Source of the DNA: Atriophallophorus winterbourni | Taxonomy: Eukaryota; Platyhelminthes; Trematoda; Plagiorchiida; Microphallidae | Direction of reading: 5' to 3' | Assembly (NCBI GenBank): GCA_013407085.1 | Contig: JACCGJ010002734.1 | Span: forward strand, 1-64,000 | Length of the DNA: 64,000 bases | Shown here: positions 22,470-34,978 of the stretch, piece by piece | Numbering within the stretch: the stretch's first letter is position 1 | Layout of the letters: each line of letters opens with the position of its first letter | The notes under the pieces: model-generated | What the model was told of the DNA's origin: nothing | The model's input: only the letters and a program-made list of their open reading frames with translations | Databases searched by the model: none | Program-made: the position numbers and the translations under genes

Positions 22470-23500
22470 AATTTATTGAGGAGATCTCAACATCAATTGT
22501 AAAATTGGCAGGCGCATCTTCAACTCGGAATCAGCTATTGATTGATTAGCCATGTATCGAGCCAGGTAAGGAACAAACGAGTTTCTGAATTTAATAGTTC
22601 TTGAATAGGGAATAAAATCTTGACTATAAACAACAAGGGTCGTGCTCAGTGGATGTAAACTATCACAAGAAATGATTTCGTTGCATTTGTGAGGTTCAAA
22701 GATAAACCATAAGTGGATTACCATTGAACAATGCTTGTAATCATTTTTTCTAAAGCATGTTAGTCGACTCGAATATTGTGGTTTAATGCAACGGCAACAT
22801 CGGCGTATTTAATAGTAAGTGATGAAGGGTTACAAGAAAGATCATAAATATAAAAAGAAAATAAAAATAGGGACAGTATTGCACCCTGCAAGACACCATG
22901 CGGAATCCTTTTCGCACGACCTTTTAATTAGGATGCAATCATATTAAGAATGCTTGATGGAAAACCAAATTCAGATAGTTTTTCGGGTAAGGAACTTTGT
23001 ACAATACGTATAATCCAGAAAACAAAGTTTTACAGGTTTCGATTTACTGTCAATAGAACGTAAAATAAGATTCGAAAAAAACAAAGCGACATCATCTACT
23101 GTCGAACGATTTTTACCGTAGGCAAAATGATAAGTATCATGTACCTGACAACTAGAAGTAATTCATCGTAACACAATGCTTTCAAGTACTTTAAGCAACT
23201 GCGACGTGCACGCGATCGGGCTGTATTTACGAGCATCTTTCTTTGGAATCGAGGATATACAGATACATTTCCAACAGTCAGGCATGATTGCTGTTGCCAT
23301 GCAACGAGTGTAAATGAATGTGTTAGGTACCGAAAGTAAACTAGCACATTCCTTTATTACAAAGGTTGAGAATTTATCTGGTCCTGCAGCTTTAGAGTGT
23401 GAGACAACTACATGTGCAAAAAGGAGATACGTTAGTGATAGATGAATTGGAAAAAGAAAATGCGTACAGAAAGAAATTCTGTTGACTGTCATTATCAGCT
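22470..23500 (-). mobile_element. LINE reverse transcriptase relic, same family as 37985-39890
   Basis: Minus-strand frame 23492-23163 reads SKAAGPDKFSTFVIKECA, then IMPDCWK, then PKKDARKYSPIACTSQLLKVLESIVLR, the conserved N-terminal half of a CR1/Jockey-type RT. The same segments occur at 38360-38590 in the plus-strand element. Towards 22830 the frame breaks but HFAYGKNRSTVDD and LDSKSKPVKLCFLDYT-like pieces remain, and 22724-22473 carries a divergent post-catalytic region. The YADD box is not readable. It is a dead copy, antisense to the protocadherin. Confidence 0.75.
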
Positions 23501-23668
23501 AGTTTGGGCACGAAAGATACATTCAAGGAATTGATATCGGAAATAGATGGAGATTTCTCATTGTATTTTCCACAAATTTGCTTAGGCGCACGCCATAAGT
23601 GAGCACGGACTTTAGTGAAAAGAAGCGTATTTGAAACACCTACTCAGGTTAAATTGACTGGAAAAATT

Positions 23669-23840
23669 TCGTCGTACCAGCCTTGTCCAGCACTGGCATA
23701 CAAGCACAACTTTGTTTACCATTCCTCCACTGTTTCAAGCGCATGCGGATCCTGATCTTACTGTCCCTAACTGTTGAGTGCAAACAGTACGAAAACGGTC
23801 GTGGGGTGTGTGTGATAGAAATGCATGCAAAGGAATATTT
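23669..23840 (+). mobile_element. Retrozyme-like repeat copy with mutated hammerhead
   Basis: Runs GTCGTACCAGCCTTGTCCAG, GGCATACAAGCACAACTTTG, CATTCCTCCACTGTTTCAAG, GCATGCGGATCCTGATC, then the hammerhead and TGCATGCAAAGGAAT. The box at 23771-23777 is CTGTTGA, so the invariant A6 is lost. Stem II is GTGC-AAACA-GTAC (one G-U pair), GAAA is present, stem III has one change and the cleavage-site triplet is GTC with GTGGGG after it. The stem I strand CCCTAA/GTGGGG is slightly weakened. Predicted inactive. Confidence 0.82.
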
Positions 23841-24964
23841 TGGTGTGTATCAAAATTTGTCCTACATTGATAAGAAAAAAAGAGATAGCTTTAGAATTTA
23901 CTAAAAAATGACATCCAATAATGTGGAGAAATTAATGTGGTGCTAGGCCAATTTGAAGGCCCCGTGTAATAGCAGCTCCTCTGCATGAACTCAAACGGGA
24001 AAAGGGTGGTTATTCTTGGTCCACTGCATAGATATTAAAGGCAGACTGCAGATCTCCAGCAAGCATAAGATATCAAATATGTTTTCAAATTATATTATGC
24101 CTGAATTTAGTCCGGTACAATTTGTATCTATTGTGTATCCATTTTCGAAAAATACTGCTTTTATGTTGCCCAATTCTTACGAATTAATGTAAATTAAACT
24201 TCAACATTTTCGAGCGATAATAATACTGAAACACTTGAGATGTGCACCGTTTACTTAAACTCAAATCACGTTGTCGCGCAAAACACACTCCCTCCAAATA
24301 CGTGATGACTTCATTGAAACAAACTGTAATAAAAATCACGTAGATCGTTTTTACGAAATAGTGCATCCGTTTATGTTCTAAGCAACTCAAACGATTTAGC
24401 TGATAGATGTATATTCGCATTATTGTTGGCTTATTTTTTTAAACAATTAACTAAAATTTCGTTATGATCGAAATTTAGGGTGCTCACATATGATTATTCA
24501 GACTTCTTTAAATTTGTTTCTTCATCATCTTTTTTAAATTTCATTTTCTCTCAAAACGTGATTTTCTTAAATTAAAATTAAAAAAATTTATTTACAATAT
24601 TGTGAATATTTGTGAACTCTTTCTCACCCGAGATTATGTTCCGCCTCTCACGTTTAAAAACATAATTTGCATGATGTCTTTGAATTCAAGCATGCGTCGG
24701 AATGATTCCGCGATAAGCGTTTCATGAACATGGACCACTAAAGCTGAGTGATATTTAAAAAAATTTGTTGAGTGTGATTCTTATGATTGTCGCGAAAAAT
24801 AATTGGTTGAAAAATCCAGTTCTTTTCAAGCTACCGTGATCATTTAACAAATTATTCGACTCGATGCTGATCCACCGCAGTGGCACAGGACCTTCGACTC
24901 TCAATCATACGATCCAGTTTTACATCCCGCTAGTACTGCACAATTTAAGAAATGTGATTATACT

Positions 24965-25150
24965 ACGGTTGATGTCGAACGTGGATATACATCGCAAACG
25001 CACAGTGTTTCGAATGACTATACACTCCGACTCTTTAGGATCAATCACTCCCGTAGCGTTCGAAGCGATTGGCAGAACTCGGTCGATCAATATAATTTGC
25101 AACAAAGAACAGTATCTGTTTTCTTTAAAATTACCAGACATGAAACGGAA
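24965..25150 (-). mobile_element. RTE-like LINE 3' end fragment
   Basis: On the minus strand this aligns with the end of the RTE copy at 5060-5215: a GGGAGTGATTGATCC zinc-knuckle region, GTCATTCGAAACACTGTG, GCGATGTATATCCACG and the TCGACATCAACCG end. It has diverged more than the other copies. It is a 5'-truncated insertion in protocadherin intron 3. Confidence 0.6.
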
Positions 25151-25668
25151 ACTAACAATATTTTGATAAATTAAGCTGCAAGATCATAGCACCCTGTTCG
25201 TTGTGGAAATCATATCACCTGTACAGCTTGATGCCTATGAAATATCAAGTAAGCACAGGCCTAATTGAACCCAGCACACTCACAGGGAATAAAGAAATAC
25301 AAACGCCCGCATGCGTTTATGCAATTCTGAGTCTACGGATGAGCATTGTGAACAGCGTTCTGGCTGTCATCAGACGGTACACAAGAAAATCATCACTGTG
25401 TTAGTTGACAATGTTCGACCGCGAAACAATTGTTTTAAATTTTAACAGAATTTTAGCAAAAATATCTTTCCAATGGAGAAACAACTATTATTACGTTTGT
25501 ATCAAGAATAAAAAATAAGAAATGACAATTTGCTTCACAGAACCGATAATTGTCTCGAAATGGTTTCATGTTTTACAGCTAAACGAGTGATGTTACCTTT
25601 GGCAGAATTACAGGATAGTATATTCCAGTACAACCGACTGCTAATGATTCCGTTTCCGTTGCATTTAG

Positions 25669-25857
25669 AATCTACCATTAGTGAAATTGACTGCCACCGA
25701 TGAAGATGAAGGTCTCAATGCACAACTCGAGTTTCATTTAGAAGGTCCATCGACGGAGCACGAACTGTTCTATTTGGACAAAAACACCGGGGAACTGAGT
25801 TTGGCGCTTACCGCCGATGTGAATAGCGTGATTGGTCTGCACGAACTAAAGTTCCGG
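25669..25857 (+). CDS. Protocadherin, exon 4 (most of EC7)
   Basis: A 189-nt exon of 63 codons, phase 0 at both ends, with acceptor TTGCATTTAG and a consensus donor CGG|GTGAGT. The peptide contains VKLTATDEDEGLNAQ (the A.D.D.G.NA calcium motif of a cadherin repeat), FYLDKNTGELSLA and LHELKFR. It joins in frame to exon 5 (VKDKGDPP), completing EC7. Without the splice the frame would stop at 25933-25935. It gives residues 861-923. Confidence 0.92.
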
Positions 25858-27099
25858 GTGAGTGGCGTTGATGGAATTTCGTGTGACAAATTTATCCGAT
25901 ACGCTTTTCTCTACGCTGTACCTATAAACTTTTGATGTAAGACATTTAAACGTTCGTGGACGTAACTGAATATATTGGTGTGAATATATGATCAGACTTA
26001 CTCTTTCAATGGTCATTCTTTACATTTAATTTTAACGAAGCGTTCACCATTGAATTTGGGAAGGATAGTTAAGATAGCATCGTGTTGTGAACGGAGTATT
26101 TTCCGATACACAGCGCGGAAGTGCAATGAATCGTAACATCGTTTTTACCTTACGAATATAATGGAGTTCTGTACTCTAAAATGTCTTGAAATTTCGCGTT
26201 CGTTAACGGGGTAATCCCCGTTAAAAATTATTTTGAATGTCCGTTTAATGGTATTTCAAACAATCGTAAGGCGAATTATCGATCTTTCTTATTTTATGAT
26301 GGTTCAAATAGAGGACAAAAAACTACAGCCAATCAAGGTGAAGTATATTAATTCGAAAAAAATAATTGCAAAACGAATGGAGCAGTCGACAAGCAAAATA
26401 AATTGACTTGCTCAAAAAGTTAGAACTTTAAAGCCACTATTGGATCAATATGGAACAAGCAACCCGTTAATTCACATGTAGATGCAAAAAGAAATATTAT
26501 GTATTTTCATGAAAAGATCTGACACGTTGAGTAGATGCTTATCGTTGGTTTTATAAACGGGAAACGCTAGATGAGAAATTATTTTACACACAGGAAAAAT
26601 TGTTAGTGTACCCTCATTTATTTGACTGGCAATTTTCTGTAACTTTTTATATTTGAGAAATCTAGGGAAATAGTGTAAATCATTTTAGAAAATTTACGAT
26701 AGCCATAGCGTGTTCAACACAAATCTCCTTCATGAATGTTAGCCACTATATTGCCGCCAATATCGTAATTAAGAATAGTGGAATTTCGATAAATTACACA
26801 TACTATGCTTGAATATTTACCGGATTGATAAAAATCATAGCAATCACCACATTCAGTCTGAGGTGATCAAGGCTTGGGCTTTAAAGACACTCATACATAA
26901 GATTGGTTCAATCATCCGTACGCTTAATACGTATCGGGTGCAGTTATAGCTTGAGCTTGACAAAGTAATTACAAGAGTTTCTATTTCAGAAATCTTACGA
27001 GCGAGTCAGGCTCAAGCTTTTAGGTGCATCTGCATGCTCATTGGGTGCACGAGCGATGTAACAATGGTGTCAAAGTTCAAACGTCGTTTACGAATCACC

Positions 27100-27345
27100 A
27101 CTATTATGAGTCATGCGGATCCTGATCATACTGTCCGTGCTAGACAATTACAAACAACACAATTTTCCGTTATTTGTGATGTAAATGCAAGCAAATAAGA
27201 ATTTTTATTCCAGCCCATCGTTTGACTCATCAAAATGAGTGTATGCACGTGGATGTAAACGTTGGTCGTGTCAATCTTATCCAGCCATATTTTCAAACTT
27301 CAAACTTGTTTTTACCATTCCTGCACTGTTTCAAAGTATAGGGCT
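27100..27345 (+). mobile_element. Two decayed retrozyme-like fragments in tandem order
   Basis: 27108-27215 carries ATGCGGATCCTGATCATACT, GTCC and a badly decayed hammerhead (GTGCTAGACAATTACAAACA), then GTAAATGCAAGCAAATAAGA. 27261-27345 carries GTTGGTCGTGTCAATCTTATC, then TTTTTACCATTCCTGCACT and GTTTCAAAG. The order (ribozyme, body, next unit's body) fits the remains of more than one tandem unit. No functional ribozyme core is left. Confidence 0.6.
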
Positions 27346-27539
27346 TCTAATCCTACCATGGCGTCTAGGTTACGTTGAAAATTCCATAACAGGATGCACA
27401 GGTTTCTGACATGAAACTCTGGAATATCCTTTTAGGTAGACGCAATGTACGGCAACCATTATTATACACTGCGTAGCAATGTTGTCCCGGCTTGAGTTAA
27501 TATGACAATTAGATACCTAGAAATTTTCTGTGGTCGTCT

Positions 27540-29870
27540 AAACGAGATCTTGCATGCCAACATAATACGTAGGGTGCATAGATTCGCCAACCCGCCGCAT
27601 TTTACTTATCAATGAATTAAAGGGCAACTCATTTCTATGGAGTCAAACGGTATACGATTCACATATCCCGCGTAATGCCAAACAGTCTTCAATTGGCCTA
27701 ACACGCTTCCATATTTCAAGTGACACGATAACCTCCGCTAAATCATCCATATACACCAAGAACAGATTATGTCCAAGCACCGCGTCTTGCATAACTCCAA
27801 TTTTGACGTCGATTCTTCTGGAAAAAGTGCTGCCAACGCCACATTGAACGTGCCTATCAGTAAGATAGTCCCTTATCCAATCCAACGGCATTCCTGTTAT
27901 CCATATGGCCTTCGAGCTATTTTATTTAAAGGTCATGGTTGACTTGATTGAAGGCTTTAGAATTATCGATGTCGCAAGCTGTACAGCATCAACGCCATCT
28001 ATTGCCTTGGTCACATCACCAGAATTAGTAAGAATTTTAGATAGACGGAAACGATTTATTCGAAAACCGCTTCGTGCTGCGATCAAAACATTTTGGTTTT
28101 ATAAATAATCTCGCATGTGCCCAGTCACAATGCGCTCCATCAATTTAAAAATTACAGGAATTAGCGTTACCGGTCTAGAGTCTGTTGTATCTGAACGGCT
28201 ACCACCTTTATAAGTAGGATTAATCATCCATGCTTTTTATTGCGGTGGTATTTTTTCTTTATGCAAGCTGAGATTGAACCGGAGAGAGGAGTCGTAAAAA
28301 ATACGACACCTGTGAAGAATGTTCGTAGTAATTTTGTCTGCGCCAGGGAAATTCATTTCGCTCAGTTTACAATCTTCTCGCCCAACCATGTATTCATTGA
28401 CGGTTATTTCACTTAATATATCCAAATGTGGCGAATATGGTAAAACGTTGATACCCTACCTTAGGCTTAGGATTGAATACACGTTACTAAATCGTTGTTA
28501 TAGCATCGGAGTTCTCAGTGAATGAATGGAGCAATAACTTTTGGGTTGTACAAAGAAGACGCCCGGTATCACGCTTGATCGCTCATTTATTATCTTGTAG
28601 AGAACCTTGTATTTTTTCCAAGTTCGTGAGCAAGTTCCTTCGTTACTGCGTGTGATAATCTCTTAAAAGGGACATGACGTGATTCAGTATATTGAGAATC
28701 GCTTCAAATTTTCTTCCGTGTCAGGATTCTTATGAGTGGCCCAGGACTCTATCTTTTTAGATGATCTTTTCTTAGTTTTACTCCAAATAACAAACCTGTA
28801 ATTACAGTAGCATTTGCGTGGAATAGAATTCATATTTTCGGCTATTTTCGAGTTAAAAGCATTTGGAATGTATTGTGTCATGGGGCAGGATGCATGCAAT
28901 CAAAATATGGAATGTGTACATCACGTAGACTAACATTTAAAGATTAATGTTAGATTATGAGACATCTTTGTGCTCAGTCGTTCAGCACTACATACGTAAT
29001 CGAAGAAAACAATTGCGTGGTCAGTCGCTCTCAGATGTGCCCGGTATTTATGGATGGATTTAGACGTTGAAAAATTTTCGATGGTTGATCAAGGCCCCGT
29101 CTGCAAGTTGGCTGATGAAAGTGATTGTGTAGTGAAACGAGTTCCAGAAACTCCTAGAATTTATATTCAAACGAGTGCAGGAAGGGTTTTTTTTGATACA
29201 GGCCCGGGATTTTAAAATTACCCATGATCAACAATTGAGAGTCTGACGGTGTGAGTTTCATTTTAAGGATTTCATGGTGGTACCTTGATGGTAACTTTTA
29301 TAAACGATTGAGAGCTAGGCTTTCTGTGATTCGAATAATGTATCATTGAACGAGTTCTGAATGATGGTGAAATGTAAGTGACGTCGTGTGCACATTCATT
29401 GCCATTTAGTGGGTTCATCAAACACCACATCGTATCAAGAATGCTGATTTCAGGATGATTGCTTTTGTTAAACTGTACTTAATGCTCATTAGAGTAGAAT
29501 GCAACACCACCGAATCATTTCGGGCGATCGCTACGGAGTAGTGAGATGTTCCGAATCGAAAGCTTAGAACAAGTCATGCAGGAATGAAACCAGGTTTCTC
29601 GCAAAGCTCGACCTCTCACTGCGTAACATTAATAAGATCAAGCGCACATATAAATCTTCAGAGAGACCAAGGTGTATTATACTTTGTAAAGTAGATTTGT
29701 CCCGTCAATTGGATTTACTCTTTCTTTCCCATCAGGGTATGTCGGCTTCAACTAGACAGGTCGAATCATGACAAGCTCTGAATAGATATGCGTTGAAAAT
29801 GACTCCCTCTAGGCCCTCTTCAGTTCACAAGGTCAACCTTAATAGGCTTACCTTACCTTACCTTAATATG
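27540..29870 (-). mobile_element. CR1-like LINE relic (endonuclease and RT pieces)
   Basis: Read on the minus strand. Near 29520-29280 lies an endonuclease piece: GGVAFYSNEH, then TMWCLMNPL and YISPSFRTRSMI (compare the GGVA and Y.PP motifs of CR1 AP-endonucleases). At 28330-28070 are RT N-terminal pieces (RPVTLIPVIFKLMERIV, NQNVLIAARSGF). At 27990-27640 are a D.SKAFNQVNH piece, LDWIRDYLTDRHVQ and GVMQDAVLGHNLFLVYMDDL (compare GVPQGSVLGPLLF). Frames shift many times and catalytic residues are lost. The 5' side at 29838-29860 is a TTACC pentamer run. Confidence 0.68.
29838..29862. repeat. TTACC/CTTAA pentamer microsatellite
   Basis: Short run of TTACC units (ACCTTACCTTACCTTA). It is next to the presumed 5' side of the CR1-like relic, so it may be the tail of an adjacent truncated element or plain microsatellite. 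Confidence 0.7.
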
Positions 29871-30942
29871 CTTACAGGCCATAGTCCATTCCTTGAGCTC
29901 GTGTGCATGTCTCGCTGAAAAGAGGTGTACCTGTCGACTCTGGCACACTTGTATTGATTATACGGTGAGCGGCATCGGGCTTATTTGAATGAATGGCAAT
30001 GTTTGGTTTTGGGGTTTTATGGAACAGACAGCTAGGTACAGGGGTTTCCTGACTGTAGAGTTCATCTTTTTATCTGATGAGGACCACGGTAATCAAGGTA
30101 CACAAGATCCATTGTTAATACACCTGGAAAATCGTTACAACACTCAGTTACTGCAGCAGTTTTCAGTGTAGAATTCTGAAGATTTTCGCCGTCTCCAGCT
30201 CTATCTATATCCGATAGAGTTGTTTTGTCATAAGCGTTTTAAGCGACTACTAAATTTTCCAAACATTCTTTTCGAAGTTCCAGCTTCACCTCTTAAAACG
30301 TATTTTGTGGTAGTCTCACTAAGTAGTTTACCTGGACGTGCACTGCTTACACAGCAAGTGCCGGAAAATCAACGAAATTAATAATCGAAACCACTTCGGG
30401 CGTGTAAGCAATATCACAGTTGACATGTACTTCAGCCAGGCAGCCAAAACTTCTAACCCCGTGGGATCTACATCTCACACCTTGTGGCATATTTGACGCA
30501 TCACGTGCATTTTTCTTTGTCTGGGACATTGAGGTCATCATTCGGGGCATTGGTAAAATCCAGTAAGTGTGATAATTCAGTGCACTTGGCGACGGGGTTT
30601 TTTTATCGATCGGTAGCTATCGGTGGAGTGAATGCGTTTGATCGAACTGATGCGATCCAAGAGGTGAAAGGCGAACTCGTTAAGTTAAAAGTGATGCGAG
30701 TTTTGATCTCACAACATTCAAAGAACTTTCAATCGATTCAAAATGATGTGATCTTCTCAACAGTATTTGAACAAAAACGATATTCTTAATTGCCAGCGAT
30801 AATACATCCAATGAAACTCGAATTACAAACTGGCATATTCCTGACGAGCGTACTTCGTGCATATTGCATAGTTTATGATGTATTATGCATAATCATTTCA
30901 TTACACAGAGACAACTCATTAAATCCGTTCTTTACTTTTCAT

Positions 30943-31160
30943 GTAATTATTACACGGTCAAAACTGAGATGCCTATCTTTGACTTCCGCGAAAATGTACT
31001 ACACTTGTTTTCACTAGCCTGCGTGGTGAACGTCGCGAAGCATACTTTTCAGTAATTATTACACGGTCAGAACTGAGATGCCTATCTTTGACTTCCGCGA
31101 AAATGTACTAAACTTGTTTTCACTAGCCTGCGTGGTGAACGTCGCGAAGCATTTTCCAGT
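30943..31160 (+). repeat. Tandem direct duplication, unit 109 bp
   Basis: GTAATTATTACACGGTCA begins at 30943 and recurs at 31052. The two units (through TGAACGTCGCGAAGCAT) differ at only a few positions, so the duplication is younger than the element it lies in. The second half of each unit aligns with the post-catalytic region of the LINE at 37985-39890 (compare CGTCAAAAATGCAAAGAGGT at 39121). Confidence 0.9.
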
Positions 31161-31870
31161 AATCTTTCTTTATCTAAAAATAAGTCCAGATACCTGATTA
31201 GAGGGAATCATGTCAAGCATCTAGGCGCCATCATTTCCGACAACCTAACTTAGACCCATCATCTTATTTCACTAGAATTTGTTGGCTTCTTTTTTACTCT
31301 TTTTGTCTGCATTACCTTGGCATCAAATGTAAGCTGATTTCTCACTTCATATTATGTTGTATGTTATCTTAATTTCTGTACTGTTCATCGGCTGTTTTCC
31401 AGGCAATTCCTTCAAAAGAATTTGTGTTGCTCAAACGTTGTATCAGGATTGTTTCACGTACAATCTCTGCTGCTAAAAAAGACATTCCTGGAAAGATCTT
31501 GAAGCAACATTTTTCCATTTGTGATTGACTTATAAATATTATGCTGTAAGGTAATTCTCACCCGCTTCATCGCGATCTTTTTTAAAAGTCAAGCTTCATT
31601 GAAGACTCGATCGAAACACAGGATACTGCCTTCTAGATAGACTTAATATCGGAGGTCATTGAACCCATTTGCATCAATAAACATTTGCGAAAAAACCTGT
31701 CGATTGAACCTTTAGTGTCCATTTTTCTATTCCATATCATGTGCACACATTTGTAAATATTTGTTTATGTGTAATTTGTAGAAAATTCTTTGTTCCTAAC
31801 ATTAGTCTGAAATTGAAGATTCTAACGTTTCCGAATAAAGCTTTGTTCTTCCTTATTAATAATGAAAACC
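31052..31870 (+). mobile_element. LINE 3' portion, same family as 37985-39890
   Basis: After the duplicated segment the frame gives NHVKHLGAIISDNL, a conserved post-RT motif of CR1/Jockey-type LINEs, followed by a degraded C-terminal region (LTRFIAIFFKS near 31550, LNIGGH near 31650). It ends in CCGAATAAAGC..TTCTTCC, like the 3' end near 39860-39885 (CGAATAAAGCC..TTCTTC). It is 5'-truncated and dead, in protocadherin intron 4, sense orientation. Confidence 0.7.
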
Positions 31871-31996
31871 TGTTTTTGTCACTCTTTTTCAGTTAAGTTT
31901 ACAAATCCATAATTTTAAACAAAATTTCTCTCAAATTAACCACCAATTTTTTTACCTAAATTCATTCGCAGTAAAATTCTCTGTTTTTCTTTAAAG

Positions 31997-32668
31997 GTAA
32001 AAGACAAAGGTGACCCACCGCATTCTGCTTTCACTAGTCTGAGAATACAATTGACTGGAGGTGAATTGGCACATGATCTTAGCGCTACTAATACGAAAGT
32101 GCACGCAGATTTGTCGAATTTTGCTGAGGCTAAAACGAACAAACTTCGAGAAACATTCAATCAAAACATCCACCGCACACATATTGCGGGTTCACAAAAG
32201 CAATATTTTGAAAAGGGGACAACACTAACTGAAGCGGATGATCAATATTTTAATCAACGATTCGTGTATCACCTTACCCCTGAAAAAGCTTTGATTATTG
32301 TGATTTCTCTAGTGACTGTATCAGCAATAATTGCCCTGCTATTGCTCATTGCTCTTGGGATTATCCGACGAAAACAGACAAACTATTTGCGTGCTCCCGC
32401 TGTCGAAAAACGATGTGCAATTCAGACAAAGCAAATTCAGATAGACGGCAGGTTGGACAATCGTTTAGAAGGTCATCATTCACACATCTATCCAACAATT
32501 AACACTGTTGACCAGAAAGAAATGACCAGGAATGGTAGAATTTATTCCCCGAAATCATTGTATAATACGATGCAAACTGTTTCAAGAAAGGAACGTCTAT
32601 TCGGTAACCCAGAAGGCCTAAAGCATGATTTTTTGCCGATGGACGAGTATTCAAATAAACCCGAGAAC
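31997..32668 (+). CDS. Protocadherin, exon 5 (end of EC7, membrane span, proximal tail)
   Basis: A 672-nt exon of 224 codons, phase 0 at both ends, with acceptor TTTCTTTAAAG and donor AAC|GTGAGT. It opens with VKDKGDPPHSAFTSLRIQL, the last strands of EC7. About 75 juxtamembrane residues follow, then one transmembrane helix at 32288-32366 (IIVISLVTVSAIIALLLLIA, about residues 1021-1046) with a basic stop-transfer RRK. The cytoplasmic part includes a cysteine (KRC) and a Tyr-containing PKSLYNTM segment. Unspliced, the frame stops at 32732-32734. It gives residues 924-1147. Confidence 0.92.
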
Positions 32669-32779
32669 GTGAGTTTCAACATTCACATACTCGAAATCTT
32701 GAAAAAATCATATTTATGGAGAACGGAAAATTAAAAATATAAAATTATTTTGATCAACGAATAAAACTTGGAAATGCAG

Positions 32780-32870
32780 TTTGACATCAGTGAAGCAACG
32801 CTAGAGTGTGAGCATAAACTTCAAGTGCCACGTGCATATTTCGGAACTCTTGCATCTTATTCTGACTCAC
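32780..32870 (+). CDS. Protocadherin, exon 6 (cytoplasmic tail, probable)
   Basis: An open frame in phase 0 follows an acceptor GAAATGCAG after a 111-bp intron. Peptide starts FDISEATLECEH and includes PRAYFGTLASYSDS. Exon 5 ends in phase 0 while exon 7 opens in phase 1, so an exon that changes phase is required. A donor at 32871 (CAC|GTAGGA) gives 91 nt and exactly that shift. The donor is weaker than the others. If it is not used, the frame reads on 30 more codons to a TAA at 32960-32962, giving a shorter tail ending in HVTHFVER. Either way the exon seems real. Confidence 0.62.
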
Positions 32871-34978
32871 GTAGGAAGGGCATCAAACTAAAAAAGAACG
32901 AAATATATACTATCATCGATTCTTACGGGAATGCACATGTCACACATTTTGTAGAGCGATAACCACAATAGCTCAATGATGTATACCTTATTGATGGACC
33001 GACAAACGTTAAGACTTAAAGAACTCTCGAGTGTTGAGGATTCAAATTAAATTAAATTAACTCCGAATGTAAGGCCTCAAATTATCCAGTTTACGGATCG
33101 CATTATAACGTAAAACAACTGAGCAATCGATGAAAATTAGGATTTGGTTCGATTACGTGTAGTTGGGTAGCAGTTTGTGGAGAATTATTTTGTTAAATTC
33201 ATCATACGTACAAAATTGCTGTTTTGGGAAGTCGGTATATGTTTTCAAGATAAAAATCTTGCGCGTGAAAATATTTTATACACCCTTTGGTAATCACAGT
33301 TATATATAATAATTTCAGGAATACTGGTCAGTTCATTGTTCCAAAGATAAGGCAAGGTACACGAAAATGTCGGCTGAGAAATCATACAGGCCCTAATCGG
33401 ATGTTTCAAACGAAATGGTTGGAAAGAAAGCTTACTAACTGAGTATTCATAATATTGAGCTTATGAGTCAATTTCCTTCTTACAGAAGTCTGTTGACTTC
33501 TATCTAGAACCAACAGACGTTTCTGGATAAATTGGCAATTCTTACTGCTTTCTAATCATTGGAATGATAACCGGTCACCGGTTGAATATCGAGGTTATCG
33601 TTTGCGATCTTTACCCATCATTGGTGACCAATCTGTATCGAAAAGAGTGAAACGTAATAGAACGTATTTATTCATCTAATCTTCAACTCCAGAATGCTCA
33701 ACGCTTCTTTGCTTATATTTGAGGATGAATATCACTCGGCCACGTGTTCAAAATTTCACGATAAGCCAATGAAAATTTATTAACCCGAATTTCCTCAACA
33801 TCCTTGGGCTTAAAAGGAAAACGACATACGGGAAAACATCGAAAAGAAAGATTATTCAATGCAAGATAGCACATCACACAGCATGAGTAATTCTGCTACT
33901 ACTGAATCGGTCATCATTTCCGATAAATTGGGACAATCACCTTTCGTTTCATCCGCAAAATGCAGCTCGGAAATTTGTCATGGTCAGAAGCTCGATTAGT
34001 TGGCTAACATCAAACAAAGTTTTTGTCATCAAATAGCGCACAATTCATGATTTATGCAATATGACATAGCGTTTTATGAGTGAAAATTTATATGTACACT
34101 TTGAATGACTCAATGATTTAAGTTCTATTGCCTATTTTAAACATATTTGATTCCCGTTGAAAACTAATCAACATATAGGGGAAATCCAACCGAACGAATA
34201 CAGATGGGGAAAATAAAGCATCGGCCATGAGAGACAAACGATGCTTGCCGATTTTCAGCAGTTACACGCACGGAACATTTTGCGGCTTATACCACGGCGT
34301 TACCACAGTGTTACGTGTGTTTATCTGACAGAACCGAGATTTGTTATGAGAATATTTTACACCAGATAATAGTTCCAAGGCTGACAGTCGAAATGCTTGT
34401 GTCAATAAGCTCATATTTTCCGAATGGCGAGTATCTCATCTGTATTGTGACATCGAAGTCAGTTACCGGCGAATGTGGAACAGTAAAATGATTTCTGTTG
34501 AAAGGGGAATAGACTAGAACGATGATTGCTGCCTCAATAATTATATGCTACGACACTTTAGCTCGTAAGCAATCCGCGCAGAAGCAAAGAAAACCGTTTT
34601 TTCTATAGCTATACCTGATTTTATATCTAAATAAAATTACAAGTTTTTAAAGATTTTATCTCGGTGAAAAATCCGAAGCAAGAATCACATTAGGCAGTTC
34701 GAATAAGCATTCAACTTCGATCTAGCAACTCTTACAATTACATTGTTGTCCAAATATACAGCCTATCATATCATGTGGTTTCTCCACCGTCATGGATATT
34801 GTTGAATGAATGAATACTACAGAGTCTGTGAAGTAAACGATACGTTATGCTCCCGATAACATTATTGGTTGATGCTTTATCGATATTTCATTCACTGATA
34901 ATACTACACTTGGCTCAATAAATTCGACAAATCTTTTAATTTCACTTTCGGTATTTCCATTCACGTTATTTTATAAAG

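Larger units (their letters stand above)
21348..25668 (+). other. Protocadherin intron 3
   Basis: Bounded by GTAAAA at 21348 and the acceptor GCATTTAG ending at 25668. It contains a minus-strand LINE RT relic (22470-23500), a retrozyme-like copy (23669-23840) and an RTE 3' fragment (24965-25150). In 21350-22470, 23850-24960 and 25150-25660 I see no other recognisable gene or element. Confidence 0.85.
25858..31996 (+). other. Protocadherin intron 4 (about 6.1 kb)
   Basis: Bounded by GTGAGT at 25858 and acceptor TCTTTAAAG ending at 31996. It contains two retrozyme-like fragments (27100-27345), a CR1-like LINE relic (27540-29870) and a LINE 3' fragment with an internal duplication (30943-31870). 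25858-27100 and 29870-30940 show no recognised gene. A minus-strand frame at 30550-30347 could be part of the CR1 element's first ORF, but I cannot support that. Confidence 0.85.

Noticed and set aside
23096..23347. 83-codon minus-strand ORF
   Set aside because: It overlaps the better RT-bearing frame 23163-23492 on the same strand in a different phase.
25858..25935. Extension of exon 4 to a stop
   Set aside because: Consensus donor GTGAGT at 25858 and perfect continuation of EC7 in exon 5 show it is intron.
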